Assembly: GCF_024220585.1 (NCBI RefSeq)
Contig: NZ_JAMXKF010000006.1
Span: 189,751-253,750 of the forward strand
DNA from: Dyadobacter diqingensis
GTDB lineage: Bacteria > Bacteroidota > Bacteroidia > Cytophagales > Spirosomataceae
Length of the DNA: 64,000 nucleotides
Reading direction: 5' to 3'
Position numbers and translations under genes: made by a program
Part shown: one piece after another, positions 17,473-27,307 of the stretch
Numbering within the stretch: position 1 is the stretch's first letter
Layout of the letters: each line of letters starts with the position of its first letter
The notes under the pieces: model-generated
What the model saw: only the letters and a program-made list of their open reading frames with translations
The model's database searches: none
Told to the model about the DNA's origin: nothing

Positions 17473-18000
17473 TTAAAAACCATCAGGTGTTTTGTCCACA
17501 GATCGGTCAATGATCCGGCTTTTAATATCGGATGCTCTCTGACGATATTCAACGTCCTGATCAGACAGTTGCTTTGGCGGGTCAATCACTTCGGGGTTAT
17601 CTAAAAATTGTTGTTGAGAAAGTATTTCAGCGCTTTCCGGAAAATAACTGCCCGCGGTCTCATTTACATTAATCGCTCCGTGATGATCCAGTATCACAGC
17701 AGCTTGCTCGGCCTGCTCGCTCGTATCAGTATGTACCGTAACGATGGTTCGGTTTCTGCCGGCAGCCGCATATTTAGAGACTTCGTCGTGATCAGCACCA
17801 AAAAGATCCTTAAAAAACGATGTAATATGATCCATCAAACCGGTTTCCTGCGAAGTTTCGTTATCACCTGAGTCCTCGCCTTTATATGACGCTGTTTTCA
17901 AGTTAACCTGTGCCTGGGCAAACCCATGAGCTAATAGATAACTGCTAGCCTCATTTGCCTGCTCCACCTGCTCGAAAATTGAAATCACTGTGTTAGCCAT
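17473..18000 (-). CDS. General stress protein 17M-like domain protein
   Basis: The product has 175 residues. The N-terminal part (about 3-110) has the features of the general-stress 17M/YflT-like domain: VISIFEQVEQANEASSYLLAHGF, then a variable acidic linker, then VTVHTDTSEQAEQAAVILDHHGA. The rest is acidic and charged, probably flexible. Its function is not known beyond stress association in related families. It is soluble, with no signal peptide. Confidence 0.7.
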   Translation of the reverse strand: MANTVISIFEQVEQANEASSYLLAHGFAQAQVNLKTASYKGEDSGDNETSQETGLMDHITSFFKDLFGADHDEVSKYAAAGRNRTIVTVHTDTSEQAEQAAVILDHHGAINVNETAGSYFPESAEILSQQQFLDNPEVIDPPKQLSDQDVEYRQRASDIKSRIIDRSVDKTPDGF

Positions 18001-18113
18001 AATATCTTAAGATTATTGTTTGTAAGAAAAAACTATATACTAACAAAAACGCTCCAGCCGGCTGGCATTAAAATTGCATATGATCAAAAAGCATCTTATC
18101 ATATTTATACAGA

Positions 18114-18302
18114 ATGAACATCCCCACAATTTTTCAATCAAAAGACGACGATTCTGTTGAAATCAGCCTTTCTAAAAGCGAGATTCAGGAAATTATACCA
18201 GATGCCGATTTCCGGTTTAGTCTTCTTATCCTTAAAAGCGGAGATAAGCATTTTGTTATAGGGACAGAAAGTGAGATCAAGGAAAAACTGGGAATCCGTT
18301 AA
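18114..18302 (+). CDS. Small hypothetical protein
   Basis: The product has 62 residues and no recognised family. It is acidic, has no signal or membrane segment, and its sequence (SLSKSEIQEIIPDADFRFSLLIL) suggests a small alpha/beta fold. It stands alone between two minus-strand genes. Another frame continues to 18492 (ATG at 18367), but I could not support it as a gene. Confidence 0.5.
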   Translation: MNIPTIFQSKDDDSVEISLSKSEIQEIIPDADFRFSLLILKSGDKHFVIGTESEIKEKLGIR

Positions 18303-18501
18303 TCCAAAAGCTGCACCTGGCAGATTGTATATCAAACTATATGCTAAAAAAACAGCGTACAGTTTAATGTCTCCTGATCAGTTATTCCACGCTCGCCTGT
18401 TAATTGAAAATGCCATTTCAGGACTGGACATAACACAACGTCAAATCGTAATGCGGCCACCTGTGGCTGGAATTGTCGCACCGGATATATAGCTACTTTC
18501 G

Positions 18502-19232
18502 TCAGATGCAAGAAAAACATACTGCATTGACTCTTATGCCTTTACCGCCTTTAAGCAAAATCTGACTTAAATTAGCCGTAAAATTCTGAATCGCTGCCTT
18601 AGTAGCCGCGTAAGGCAATAGCTCCTCGGACGGATGATATGCATTAACGGAAGTAGTGTTGATAATGGAACTGCCCGGTAACATAAATGGTTCGGCAGCC
18701 TTACAGAGGTAAAACATACTATGGATATTAACTGCAAATGTATGAACCCATTCGTCGGACGGAATATCCTGCAAAGATTTGCGCGCCATTTGAAAAGCAG
18801 CGTTGTTTACCAGAATATCAATTTGACCGAAGGCACTGACTGCTTCGGATACAATATTTTTGCAATGCTCCTCACTGGTGATATCACCCTGTATGACTAT
18901 ACATTTCCGTCCGGCTTTTTCTACCAGCTTTGCCGTGTCCTGTGCGTCATTGTCTTCAAGATTGCTCAGGTAACTGATCAGGACATCAGCGCCTTCGCGT
19001 GCAAAGGCAATAGCAACTGCCTTGCCAATACCTGAATCACCTCCCGTACTGATGGCTTTTTTACCTGTTAGCCTGCCTGACCCTTTGTAACTTTCCTGCC
19101 ATGATCTGCTTTGGGTATCATAGCGGCTTCCGTTCCCGGATATTCCTGCCTTTGTTTTGGAAATGGGGGTTCGGGATATTTCGTATGAGGATTTTTCTGA
19201 TCTTTGAAATGATCCTTTTCTTGCTTTTTCAT
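18502..19232 (-). pseudogene. Frameshifted and truncated stress-type SDR oxidoreductase
   Basis: The N-terminal part (YPEPPFPKQRQEYPGTEAAM, PKADHG) is typical of the long SDR subfamily of stress-related glucose/alcohol dehydrogenases. Near 19095 the frame shifts by one base, and the protein continues as ESYKGSGRLTGKKA, TGGDSGIG, LVNNAA and YAATKAA. It then ends early at KGIRVNAVCFSCI, where the family normally continues for about 40 residues. Both the shift and the lost C-terminus indicate decay, unless the shift is a sequencing error. The cofactor motif and the Tyr/Lys pair are still readable. Confidence 0.78.
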
Positions 19233-19259
19233 ATACATTTTGTTTAACACGTGTTCCAC

Positions 19260-19577
19260 AGATAATGCCTCATCTACGATTGTTGTCTAATCAAAATCAT
19301 ACCATTGATCACTTTGATAACTATTGAGATTAAAAAAGGGATAGAAATTCTCCGAAAAAAAAACTAGCATCCCAACTGAGCATATAACACAATGTATAAA
19401 GTCGGGCCGGTAGGCAAAGCAAAAGCCGGATGACCACTGGAACGATTTTAAACACAGGTCTCATTTATAATTAATAACATAACGCTGTGATCAAAATAGT
19501 CTGATCAGCGTATCATGTCAATATCAGAGCCATCCATCCTTTTATGATTTACCGATAAATAAACCAACCATAGATTA
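19260..19577. other. Intergenic stretch, nothing recognised
   Basis: Non-coding, AT-rich sequence between the SDR relic and the divergent GH5-like gene. It probably holds the promoters of both, but I found no consensus promoter or hairpin. Confidence 0.35.
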
Positions 19578-20960
19578 ATGTCGACTCAACCAATCCCATG
19601 GATTAGCGTATGCAAACATGCTCCCTATTTTGAGGATGATAACGGAAAAAGCTGGACACCTGTTGGGCAGAATGATGCCATCATCTGGCCCGACCTTGAA
19701 GGACTTTTTCAGAGAAAAAACACTGCTCAGGTTGAGTCTCACTTTGCCTATCTTGCGTCACAACGTGTGACATGTATACGTATAATGATGGAGTATTGTC
19801 AGACTGAGCATCGTTACATAGAAAAACCAGCCGGTAGTTTCCAGACTAATATGGTTCGGTTCTGGGATGACCTCTTTAAGCTTTGTGAAAAATATCAGAT
19901 CCGAATCCTGCTAACTCCTTTTGATACTTTCTGGATGGCAAAAAGGTGGAGGTTCCATCCCTACAACAAGCGAAATGGCGGTCCTTGTGAAAGTAAATTC
20001 AAGTGGCTCACATGCCCTGATATGCTTGCGGCGACAAAAAATCGTTTTGACTTTTTCATCAGACAATGGGGAGCGAGCGGGGCTTTGTTTGGATGGGATT
20101 TATGGAACGAAATAAATCCAAAACATGCGGGAAAGCAAACCGAAAACATGGCTGCTTACGTTGAGCAGATCAGCGACCATATCCGAAACACAGAGCTAAC
20201 GTTGTATGGGAAAAGTCACCTTCAGACTGTCTCTGTTTTTGCTCCTTTAATGAAGACCTATGAAATGACGGCGCTGATTTTTCGGCACCCGCTGCTTGAT
20301 TTCTCTACGACGCATTTTTATGATGCTGCATCAATCGACAACCCCAAAAATACATATTTACCCGCCATTGCAACGGGAGATATGGTTATACAGGCGATTG
20401 AGCATCTGCCCGACGGGAGGCCCTTTTTGGATAGCGAACACGGGCCTATTACTTATTTCAAAAGGTACCGCAAAGGATTACCTCAGCAATTTGATGAGTT
20501 GTATTTTCTGCACATCCAATGGGCTCATCTGGCCAGTGGCGCGGCAGGAGGTGGAATGAGGTGGCCATACCGGCACCCGCATGTGCTTACGACCGGAATG
20601 AGGGCAGCACAGCGGAATTTGTCCGAATTTATTGTCCTTATCGACTGGACAAAATTCAATCGAAAGAACATAAGCAGACTACTGACAATCAACGAGAAAA
20701 TGATGCATATTTTTGGATGCAGCGATAAAAGTCAGGCAGTTATCTGGTTGTTACCATCACCAGGAAAATCTAAAAAAAAGCAATCAACGAGTATTGTTTC
20801 GGTACCGGGTTTAGATCCGGGGACATATAAAATTCACTTTTGGGATACAAAACAGGGTTTACTCAAAACAGAAATAATGAGCAAAAACACGGGTGACTTA
20901 AACATTACGCTTCAACGTACAGAGACTGATCTTGCCCTCGCTGTACGCAAGCAGACGTGA
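19578..20960 (+). CDS. GH5-like (clan GH-A) glycoside hydrolase, cytoplasmic
   Basis: The product has 460 residues. The TIM-barrel glycosidase signatures are clear: WDLWNEINP with the probable acid/base E178, and FLDSEHGPI with the probable nucleophile E287. RILLTPFDTFW and THFYDA fit the barrel strands. The C-terminal 80 residues form a small beta domain (SIVSVPGLDPGTYKIHFWDT). There is no signal peptide, unusual for a polysaccharide-degrading enzyme, so it may act inside the cell on a precursor. It is related to mannanase-like GH5 enzymes, but the substrate cannot be told. It is the first gene of the glycan cluster. Confidence 0.8.
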   Translation: MSTQPIPWISVCKHAPYFEDDNGKSWTPVGQNDAIIWPDLEGLFQRKNTAQVESHFAYLASQRVTCIRIMMEYCQTEHRYIEKPAGSFQTNMVRFWDDLFKLCEKYQIRILLTPFDTFWMAKRWRFHPYNKRNGGPCESKFKWLTCPDMLAATKNRFDFFIRQWGASGALFGWDLWNEINPKHAGKQTENMAAYVEQISDHIRNTELTLYGKSHLQTVSVFAPLMKTYEMTALIFRHPLLDFSTTHFYDAASIDNPKNTYLPAIATGDMVIQAIEHLPDGRPFLDSEHGPITYFKRYRKGLPQQFDELYFLHIQWAHLASGAAGGGMRWPYRHPHVLTTGMRAAQRNLSEFIVLIDWTKFNRKNISRLLTINEKMMHIFGCSDKSQAVIWLLPSPGKSKKKQSTSIVSVPGLDPGTYKIHFWDTKQGLLKTEIMSKNTGDLNITLQRTETDLALAVRKQT

Positions 20961-21335
20961 GTATTCCAGAAGCTCTTATCTACTATCATATACCACCCCT
21001 CGCCACTGTCACAGACAAGCTCGCCAGTTATAACCGGACGCTGAACCAAGCCCGCGCCCGAGCAAAAGGCTTTGCACCTCCCAGCCTTTATTTTCCTTCC
21101 CCAATATCAACAATACGCACCCCATCTTTATACCGCGTATTTCAGACACCAAACAAATATCCATTATTGAATACTTCGCCAAAATAAATTTCTTTTTGGT
21201 CTTTGTTTACATGGTTAGCCACAAGATCATATTATTATCATATCCAGACAGATATCCCGCATAATCATAAAGTGGTGGCATGGATTTTATTCCTGTAACA
21301 GAACATTTAAGAATGTTATTTTATTGACAAGTTCT
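20961..21335. other. Intergenic stretch, no supported gene
   Basis: A 76-codon open frame (GTG at 20957, overlapping the previous stop) runs to 21187, but its Pro/Ser/Tyr-rich translation has no family resemblance. The second half is AT-rich and may contain the promoter of the GT2 gene. Confidence 0.35.
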
Positions 21336-22511
21336 ATGACAGACTCTTGCACTTTAGAGCAAATTTCCGGAGTTTTTACAGACTCAACATTATTCGGTAA
21401 CTGCGGCATTGATCCCGGACTAAAAATCTCCGTCATACTTCCTGTCCGAAATGAAGAAGAAAACCTTATCAGAGCACTCGATGCGCTCAGATTACAGGTT
21501 GACGGTTCAGGAAAACCCTTATCAGGCAGTATCTATGAGGTATTGCTGCTGGCCAATAACTGTGCAGATCGATCCGTATCGATTGCCCGCGACTATCAAC
21601 TGCAATTCCCGGATTTCGCATTACATGTTGAAGAAATTACACTTGACAAGTCTGTTGCTCACATCGGCACAGTTCGCAGGTTGTTGATGGACGCAGCATA
21701 CAGACGTTTAACAAAGCTGAACAAAAACGGTATCATTGCCAGTACCGACAGCGATTCGGAAGTCGGCAGTTTATGGATATGTCAAACGCTGCTGGAAATT
21801 GAAAATGGCAATGATGTCGTTGGCGGACGGATATTTACCAAACCTGATAACAGCATTTCACGCCTGTATTACCTGCGTGATATTACTTACAAACATCTGG
21901 TATCAAGACTTGAAGATTTGCTTGATCCGGTAAGTTATGATCCCTGGCCCCGGCATTTTCAGTGCTTTGGAGCTAGCTTTGCCGTCACCTGCAGTGTCTA
22001 CGATTTGTCCGGACGACTCCCGGCCATTCCTTTTCTGGAAGACATGGCTTTTCATAAATCACTTATCAGAGTTGATGCCAAAATTCGTCTCAGTCCATTT
22101 GTGCAGGTTTTAACCTCAGCCAGAACTGAGGGCAAAGTCGACTTTGGCTTGTCGATACAGCTGAAACAATGGGGAGAAATGAATACCTGTAACCATCCGA
22201 TGATGGTCGAGCAGGCTGGATCAGTGATTTTGAAATTAAAGGCCCGTAAAATTCTTCGCGAGTTTTGGAACCACGCTGGTCAGGATTTTAATTTTCCAGG
22301 ATCCGGCATACCCGAAAAAGTTTCCGCTCTACTTGGATTAAATCATGATTGGATTTGCCAGCAGATCGGCTCCGCGCAATATTTCGGAAAATTGTGGGAA
22401 AATATTGAAGACAAGTTAAATCAGGAAGACTGGGCATCCGCGTGGCCAGCCAGAAATGTGGTGGATGTAATACCTGAGCTGAAACGAGCAATTGCCGGTA
22501 TCACTAATTAA
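21336..22511 (+). CDS. Glycosyltransferase family 2 protein
   Basis: The product has 391 residues and a GT-A fold: the N-terminal strand LKISVILPVRNEEENL, the nucleotide-sugar DxD region STDSDSEVG near residue 138, and an acceptor-side ED motif LEDMAFH. There is no membrane segment, so the enzyme is likely cytosolic. It ends 6 bases before the convergent methyltransferase gene. Equivalent GT2 genes sit beside the same PIG-L/methyltransferase/GH set in other bacteria, as I recall. I use ATG 21336; the TTG at 21324 would add four residues. Confidence 0.85.
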   Translation: MTDSCTLEQISGVFTDSTLFGNCGIDPGLKISVILPVRNEEENLIRALDALRLQVDGSGKPLSGSIYEVLLLANNCADRSVSIARDYQLQFPDFALHVEEITLDKSVAHIGTVRRLLMDAAYRRLTKLNKNGIIASTDSDSEVGSLWICQTLLEIENGNDVVGGRIFTKPDNSISRLYYLRDITYKHLVSRLEDLLDPVSYDPWPRHFQCFGASFAVTCSVYDLSGRLPAIPFLEDMAFHKSLIRVDAKIRLSPFVQVLTSARTEGKVDFGLSIQLKQWGEMNTCNHPMMVEQAGSVILKLKARKILREFWNHAGQDFNFPGSGIPEKVSALLGLNHDWICQQIGSAQYFGKLWENIEDKLNQEDWASAWPARNVVDVIPELKRAIAGITN

Positions 22512-22517
22512 CTAAAC

Positions 22518-23123
22518 TTAGAATGGTTTCCTTACAAACAAATCCATTCTGTACTGCGTCTCCATATGCTGTTTCAGATGCACGATCGGGTCGGAAGCCC
22601 CCTCCCCAGCTACTGACAAAAAAAGCGCATGAACATCATCTCCCGTTAATGGGAACTCAGCAACCGGCGGTCTCCAGTGTACAAGGAGCAGGTGACCTCC
22701 GGGAAGCAGACTGTCGATCATCTTATTACGGGCTGTAACCAGATCCTGCTCGTTTAAAAAATAGCCCACCTCTGAAAAAAGGATCAGATCAAATTTTCCA
22801 TCCGGAAAATCTACCGGAATCTCCATCTCCTCTATCGATACGTCGGCATACTCCTTCAATCGATTTTTTGCATTAGTGACCGCAATCCTGCTGGCATCTA
22901 CGGCAAGTAATTGCTCACATCGTTGCCTTAACATCAACGTCAGCAAACCATTTGCACACCCTATTTCGAATCCGCTCAAATACCGCTGACCAGGTATCAT
23001 ACGCATGGTTTCTTCATACTTGTTTTTTTCGTAAAGGCTCTCTTCAAAATTCCACGGATCCTGGTTCCGCTCATAAAGTTCATTAAAAAACGACGCATCC
23101 AGTGACTTTTTGTTCTTATCCAT
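22518..23123 (-). CDS. NodS-like SAM-dependent methyltransferase
   Basis: The product has 201 residues and a class I methyltransferase fold: motif I FEIGCANGLLT (about 52-62), LLAVDASRIAV for strand 2, FDLILFSEVGYFL and GGHLLLVHWRPP. The head FFNELYERNQDPWNFEESLYE is typical of the NodS-like group, which includes N-methyltransferases acting on deacetylated chito-oligosaccharides. Its place directly after a PIG-L-type deacetylase gene (12-base gap) fits N-methylation of a freed amino sugar (inference). Cytoplasmic. Confidence 0.88.
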   Translation of the reverse strand: MDKNKKSLDASFFNELYERNQDPWNFEESLYEKNKYEETMRMIPGQRYLSGFEIGCANGLLTLMLRQRCEQLLAVDASRIAVTNAKNRLKEYADVSIEEMEIPVDFPDGKFDLILFSEVGYFLNEQDLVTARNKMIDSLLPGGHLLLVHWRPPVAEFPLTGDDVHALFLSVAGEGASDPIVHLKQHMETQYRMDLFVRKPF

Positions 23124-23135
23124 TTCTCACTTTAA

Positions 23136-23879
23136 TTATAGTTCAAAAAATATTTCCCTGGGATTATTGAAGTGGGCAATAACTTGCTCAGATAACTGAA
23201 ATCCCTCAGGATCATCATCAATCAATCCACTCACTTGCGACTCATGCGCCGCCAAAGCCCTTTGTTTTATTTCCAGGACTGTCTCAATATTAACACTGAT
23301 CAGGTGCATGTTTTGTATAAGCAAAATATCCTGATCAGATCCCATCTCCCAAAGCCAGATCGGATATTGCAATAATCTTGGCTTGACCGAGAGTCGGGAA
23401 ATAGCCTCGGACAAAATTTGCCAGCTCGCCTGATGATCAGGATGCGGATCATTTTGCCAGGGAACAAATACAGTCTGCGGTGCCAATCTTTCGATGTGCC
23501 TGATCATAAAACGAACCAAAGACTCAAAGTAAGGACGCCCGCATGACGGGACATTTCTATCTGGCAGGGCCAAAAACTCAATATTTTCTTTGCAGCCGCC
23601 AAGAATACGCACTGCTTTTATCGCCTCTTTTTCCCTTAGGTCCCTGAGTTTGGCGGCCGGATATTTTTTAGAGTTCGGATGAGACATAGCTCCGTCACTC
23701 ACAAAAATGAAATTCACTTCGCAATGTTCCCTCAAAAGCAAAGCAACCGTTCCGCCACATCCCAGCGTTTCGTCATCCGGGTGCGGAGCCACAATCAAAC
23801 TCGATCCAAACGAGCATACCGGTTCGTCCTTAATGTCAAGAATATCATCCTTTAATTTTGTGATCAGCCTTTTATCCAT
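23136..23879 (-). CDS. PIG-L family deacetylase
   Basis: The product has 247 residues and is a LmbE/PIG-L-type zinc-dependent N-deacetylase. The metal motif APHPDDETLG (H34, P35, D36, D37) and the second site PHPDHQASW are both present. The usual substrate is an N-acetylglucosaminyl conjugate. I start at ATG 23879, which overlaps the stop of the preceding gene by 8 bases and indicates translational coupling; a longer frame up to 23990 would lie wholly within that gene. Confidence 0.88.
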   Translation of the reverse strand: MDKRLITKLKDDILDIKDEPVCSFGSSLIVAPHPDDETLGCGGTVALLLREHCEVNFIFVSDGAMSHPNSKKYPAAKLRDLREKEAIKAVRILGGCKENIEFLALPDRNVPSCGRPYFESLVRFMIRHIERLAPQTVFVPWQNDPHPDHQASWQILSEAISRLSVKPRLLQYPIWLWEMGSDQDILLIQNMHLISVNIETVLEIKQRALAAHESQVSGLIDDDPEGFQLSEQVIAHFNNPREIFFEL

Positions 23880-25089
23880 CTTGCCCGACATCATTAAGAG
23901 TGGCTTCATACTTTTTTTGATTTTCACATTCCGCGAGTATCTTGGAAAATCTACGCTGCTGGTAAGATAGAGCTTCAAAGCTCGGCTCATGCAGTAACCG
24001 CTGCTGTTCAGGCAAGCTCCCCAGCGAATCCCACAGACCTGAATGGTGCCATAGATCTAAATCGTCCCAGTCGGGTCTGTCGATAATCGGGTAAAAACAA
24101 ATCCCCCAAAAGGGAACATCCTGCCTCAAAAGCTTGTGAACTTCACTGCTAACATAATCTATCCAGACAGGTCTGTCTACTCCTGGATGACTTGTTTCGG
24201 ATAGTATAATGGGGCGGTCATAACGCTTGTAAACTCCCATGAGTAAATCCGACAGCGCCCAATATCCCGGATCTGGCTTTGCATCATTCCAGCCAAGTAT
24301 CACATGCGGTTCAAGAACCCACTGATTGTTGTAATAATAGTTACAACCAAGGATATCAAGATAGTCTTCCTGGCCACCAAGCTCTGGGCATATTCGCCCG
24401 CAGAGCATATCAAGCACCTGAAATTGAAGTTCGTTATGGTCCGCAGCTGCCTGTATTTGTATTTCAAATGCCTCTTCTGCGGCACTCACGTGAACAAGAG
24501 GTTCGGTAGTCAATATACGAACACCTGGATCAACGTTTTTAAGTTCCCTAACACCGGCAATGTAGGCTTTCATATAAGCATATTTTACCTGCCAGCCGTT
24601 GTTATGGCAAAAGGGTGAGGTGGCCGCTACATCACCTCCTAACCAAGAAATAAAACTTACCTCGTTAATGGGGGTAACAATCATGGGGTATTCATGATCA
24701 AAGCCTTTCCAAAAAATGGCAAATGCCCGGCAAAACGCTGTAAACCGACTTGTAAATTGGGGATGCAGAGGGCTTAGATCCTCTGGAAAACCAAAATGAC
24801 ACAAGTCCCAAATCTGCTGGACGCTCCTGTTTCTTGCCACTTCTATCATGTGACCTACCACTGAAAAATCATAGACGTATGGACTCGTTTCAACCTGGCT
24901 CCATCTTACGCCCTCTCGGACCGCTACAAGATTACATGCCGCCAGCCTTTCATAGTCTTCATTAAGAAACGTTAAATGAGATGTAATATGCAGAAAATCA
25001 ACACGGTCTCCTTTTGCGTTTAGCTGATCAGTCGATTCAAATCCAGCCATCCAGAACGACTTAAACGGATTTTCGATGGTCATCTTCAT
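23872..25089 (-). CDS. GH1/clan GH-A-like glycosyl hydrolase
   Basis: The product has 405 residues. Features of family 1-like enzymes include FWMAGFEST near the start, VREGVRWSQVE, IWDLCHFGFPEDL, the acid/base motif TPINEVSF (E143) and the nucleophile motif ILSETSHPG (E298). There is no signal peptide. It overlaps the upstream glycosyltransferase gene by 29 bases and the downstream PIG-L gene by 8, so all three are one operon. In such clusters the enzyme may rearrange or trim a cytoplasmic glycan; the true reaction is not known. Confidence 0.8.
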   Translation of the reverse strand: MKMTIENPFKSFWMAGFESTDQLNAKGDRVDFLHITSHLTFLNEDYERLAACNLVAVREGVRWSQVETSPYVYDFSVVGHMIEVARNRSVQQIWDLCHFGFPEDLSPLHPQFTSRFTAFCRAFAIFWKGFDHEYPMIVTPINEVSFISWLGGDVAATSPFCHNNGWQVKYAYMKAYIAGVRELKNVDPGVRILTTEPLVHVSAAEEAFEIQIQAAADHNELQFQVLDMLCGRICPELGGQEDYLDILGCNYYYNNQWVLEPHVILGWNDAKPDPGYWALSDLLMGVYKRYDRPIILSETSHPGVDRPVWIDYVSSEVHKLLRQDVPFWGICFYPIIDRPDWDDLDLWHHSGLWDSLGSLPEQQRLLHEPSFEALSYQQRRFSKILAECENQKKYEATLNDVGQDG

Positions 25090-26236
25090 AAATCAGCTCA
25101 CTGGGAGCATTTAGTATTTTCTTGTTGTTTACCGCAGCCAGTATGATTTGCTTCATATCTTCAAAGGTATTTTCCCAGCAGTTGCCTGCCAGTAAATGAT
25201 CAACCCGTTCAAGCCAGGTACTATCCGTGCCATTTAGAATGTGCTGGTCAATAATTGAGATAAAATCCTCAGCATCCGTTCCGATGTGGACTGTATTGTT
25301 TTTTCCATAGTATGAGACTACATCCTTTATCGCAGTCGATACCACAGGTTTACCCGCCGCAAGATACTCGGGCGTCTTGGTAGGGCTAATAAATACAGTT
25401 GACTCGTTTAAAAGGAACGGTATCAGCGCCACATCCCATTCAGACAGGTAAAGCGGCAGTTCATCGTAACTTTTGGGACCTAAATAATGGATGTTGGCAT
25501 GTCTGGGCAGCGTAGCGGGATCGATCTTTACAACCGGACCGATCAGAATAATTTGCCATTCCGGCCGCTGTACGGCAATATTTTCAATCAACTCTATATC
25601 AAAGCGTTCGTCAAGAACACCGTAGAAGCCAATTTTAAATCCAGTGATACCGGCTTGGTCCTCAGGAATAGTACATACCCCTCTCGCCTTTAAAAAATGC
25701 TGCTTATCAATGCTGCTGGGAAATGGATGAATATTATTATGCTGCCTGCGCTTGGCCTCAAACAATGAATAACCTCCGGTGAAAACCACGTCTACATTGT
25801 CGAATAGTTGCTTTTCCATTTCTTTAAGCTCCCTGGGTGCAAACTTGAACGCCGAGAGTTCGTCCATGCAATCATAAACTGAGCAGACAGGATTAAAACC
25901 ATAGCTATGTTTAAGCGCCATCGGCGTGTAATACCAAAAGACGTATTCACTCGATTCACTGTTTACAAATAGTGATTTTAGCAAGGTATTAATTTCAGAA
26001 GCAATAAGATTCTTTTCAATACCTTCCGGCAAACAGGGCACGCAGACCCACAGATTCTCCGATTTTTTAGACACGGATATATGAGATTGAATACCGCGCT
26101 CAAAAGTCGGCTCTTCAACGTAGTAGACGAAACAATGCCTTGCAAACCTGTTCATCAGATGTTGCGGGCGCTGAAACACAAAATCCCATCTTAAATGGGA
26201 GAAACAAACCAGATTCTTAGGAAGTTGATGAGCCAT
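25061..26236 (-). CDS. Glycosyltransferase (GT-B, TuaH/GT4-like)
   Basis: The product has 391 residues. The head NLVCFSHLRWDFVFQRPQHLMNRFA is characteristic of one GT-B subgroup. The C-terminal half has GFYGVLDERFD, WQIILIGP, IHYLGPKSYDELP and the donor-binding region SPTKTPEYLAAGKPVVST with Glu. It should transfer a sugar from a nucleotide donor in the cytoplasm. It is the first gene of the minus-strand operon with the GH-like, PIG-L and methyltransferase genes. Confidence 0.87.
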   Translation of the reverse strand: MAHQLPKNLVCFSHLRWDFVFQRPQHLMNRFARHCFVYYVEEPTFERGIQSHISVSKKSENLWVCVPCLPEGIEKNLIASEINTLLKSLFVNSESSEYVFWYYTPMALKHSYGFNPVCSVYDCMDELSAFKFAPRELKEMEKQLFDNVDVVFTGGYSLFEAKRRQHNNIHPFPSSIDKQHFLKARGVCTIPEDQAGITGFKIGFYGVLDERFDIELIENIAVQRPEWQIILIGPVVKIDPATLPRHANIHYLGPKSYDELPLYLSEWDVALIPFLLNESTVFISPTKTPEYLAAGKPVVSTAIKDVVSYYGKNNTVHIGTDAEDFISIIDQHILNGTDSTWLERVDHLLAGNCWENTFEDMKQIILAAVNNKKILNAPSELIYEDDHRKSV

Positions 26237-26321
26237 GATGATATAATATTTAACTGAACATTATAAACAACTATGCCACCTCCGATCTTAAATAAAGTGT
26301 AGAAACTGGGATAATGGAATA

Positions 26322-26480
26322 CTATGATAAGCGCACAGAAAATAGTGGTTTCATAATCCGTCTCCTTTTTCCGGGGCTTGTCTTTACAATCGGTTTGGAA
26401 TACTCAAACGGATTGGTATCCTCTACAAACTTCTCAAACTGATTTTCGGTATCGTGGTTTGTTCTTACAGGCTTTTTCAT
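26322..26480 (-). CDS. Small basic hypothetical protein
   Basis: The product has 52 residues (MKKPVRTNHDTENQFEKF to KPLFSVRLS), very basic in its second half, with no signal or known family. It lies upstream of the glycosyltransferase operon on the same strand. The start is ATG 26480; a longer frame to 26651 would overlap the divergent regulator and looks spurious. Confidence 0.4.
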   Translation of the reverse strand: MKKPVRTNHDTENQFEKFVEDTNPFEYSKPIVKTSPGKRRRIMKPLFSVRLS

Positions 26481-26662
26481 CTTTACAATATTAAAATATT
26501 CATTTTGTAACCTTAAAAACCCATGCCAGAAATCAAAAATTATTACATTGCATGATCTGATTTTATAGCAATCACCAATTTCAAAGTTCAGGACCGGCGC
26601 CTCAAACGTTGGATATATTATTGGGAAACTGAACATTGCAAAAGATTTCACTACGCGCTTTT

Positions 26663-27082
26663 ATGGACCAGGACATAAGAATTTATCTTACTGACGATGA
26701 TGAAGATGACAGATTCTTTCTGAGAGAAGCGTTTGAAAGTCTTGTTCCTTCAGCAAAAATTGTGGAAGCTTCGGATGGTCTCGAGTTGATTGAGCAACTT
26801 AACAACCGGGTCGATCAGAAGTGCTTTTCATTGATTTTTCTGGATATGAACATGCCCCGTCTCAATGGTTTGGAAGCCCTTCGCCAAATTAAGGAAAGGC
26901 CGGATTCAAAGGGAATTCCGGTATTTATGCTGTCAACCTCCATAGATTCTCAACTAATTAACTCGGCTTACGAACTGGGTGTTAACTCATTTATTACCAA
27001 ACCTTCGAGAATTTCGGAATATGAAAGAATTGTAAACGGTATTAAACTTTGCTTTATCGACCACTTACTTGTGTTCAGATAA
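26663..27082 (+). CDS. CheY-like response regulator (Rcp1-type)
   Basis: The product has 139 residues and a single receiver: acidic residues DDDEDD at 11-16, phosphoacceptor D61 in LIFLDMNMPRLNG, and K113 in ITKPS. The DDEDDRFFLREAF opening is typical of Rcp1-like receivers that pair with phytochrome or PAS kinases. No output domain is attached. Possible partners are the PAS kinase remnant at 28027 and its receiver, which are nearby on the other strand. Confidence 0.88.
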   Translation: MDQDIRIYLTDDDEDDRFFLREAFESLVPSAKIVEASDGLELIEQLNNRVDQKCFSLIFLDMNMPRLNGLEALRQIKERPDSKGIPVFMLSTSIDSQLINSAYELGVNSFITKPSRISEYERIVNGIKLCFIDHLLVFR

Positions 27083-27307
27083 CTTCCGTTCCTTCTCAAA
27101 AATACTCTTGCCCTCTTTTAATTTACGGCATTCGCGATACACGCGCTAACATCGTCACGTTGGAAATTTCAGTTGCTTTTCATCTCAGCGCAAAAGGTTG
27201 ATTTCACAAGACGGTAGTAATCTCCGTTTGCACAAGATCAAAGCCTCTGCAAGAATAACTTAGGAACGGTTTTATTACTGTAATTACATCAACTAACTAT
27301 CAATATC

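Noticed and set aside
18271..18492. Open frame of 73 codons after the small gene at 18114
   Set aside because: It starts within the previous gene and has no family signature. It could be coding from ATG 18367, but I could not support it.
20957..21187. 76-codon frame behind the GH5-like gene
   Set aside because: GTG start overlaps the previous stop; Pro/Ser/Tyr-rich random-looking translation without homology features.
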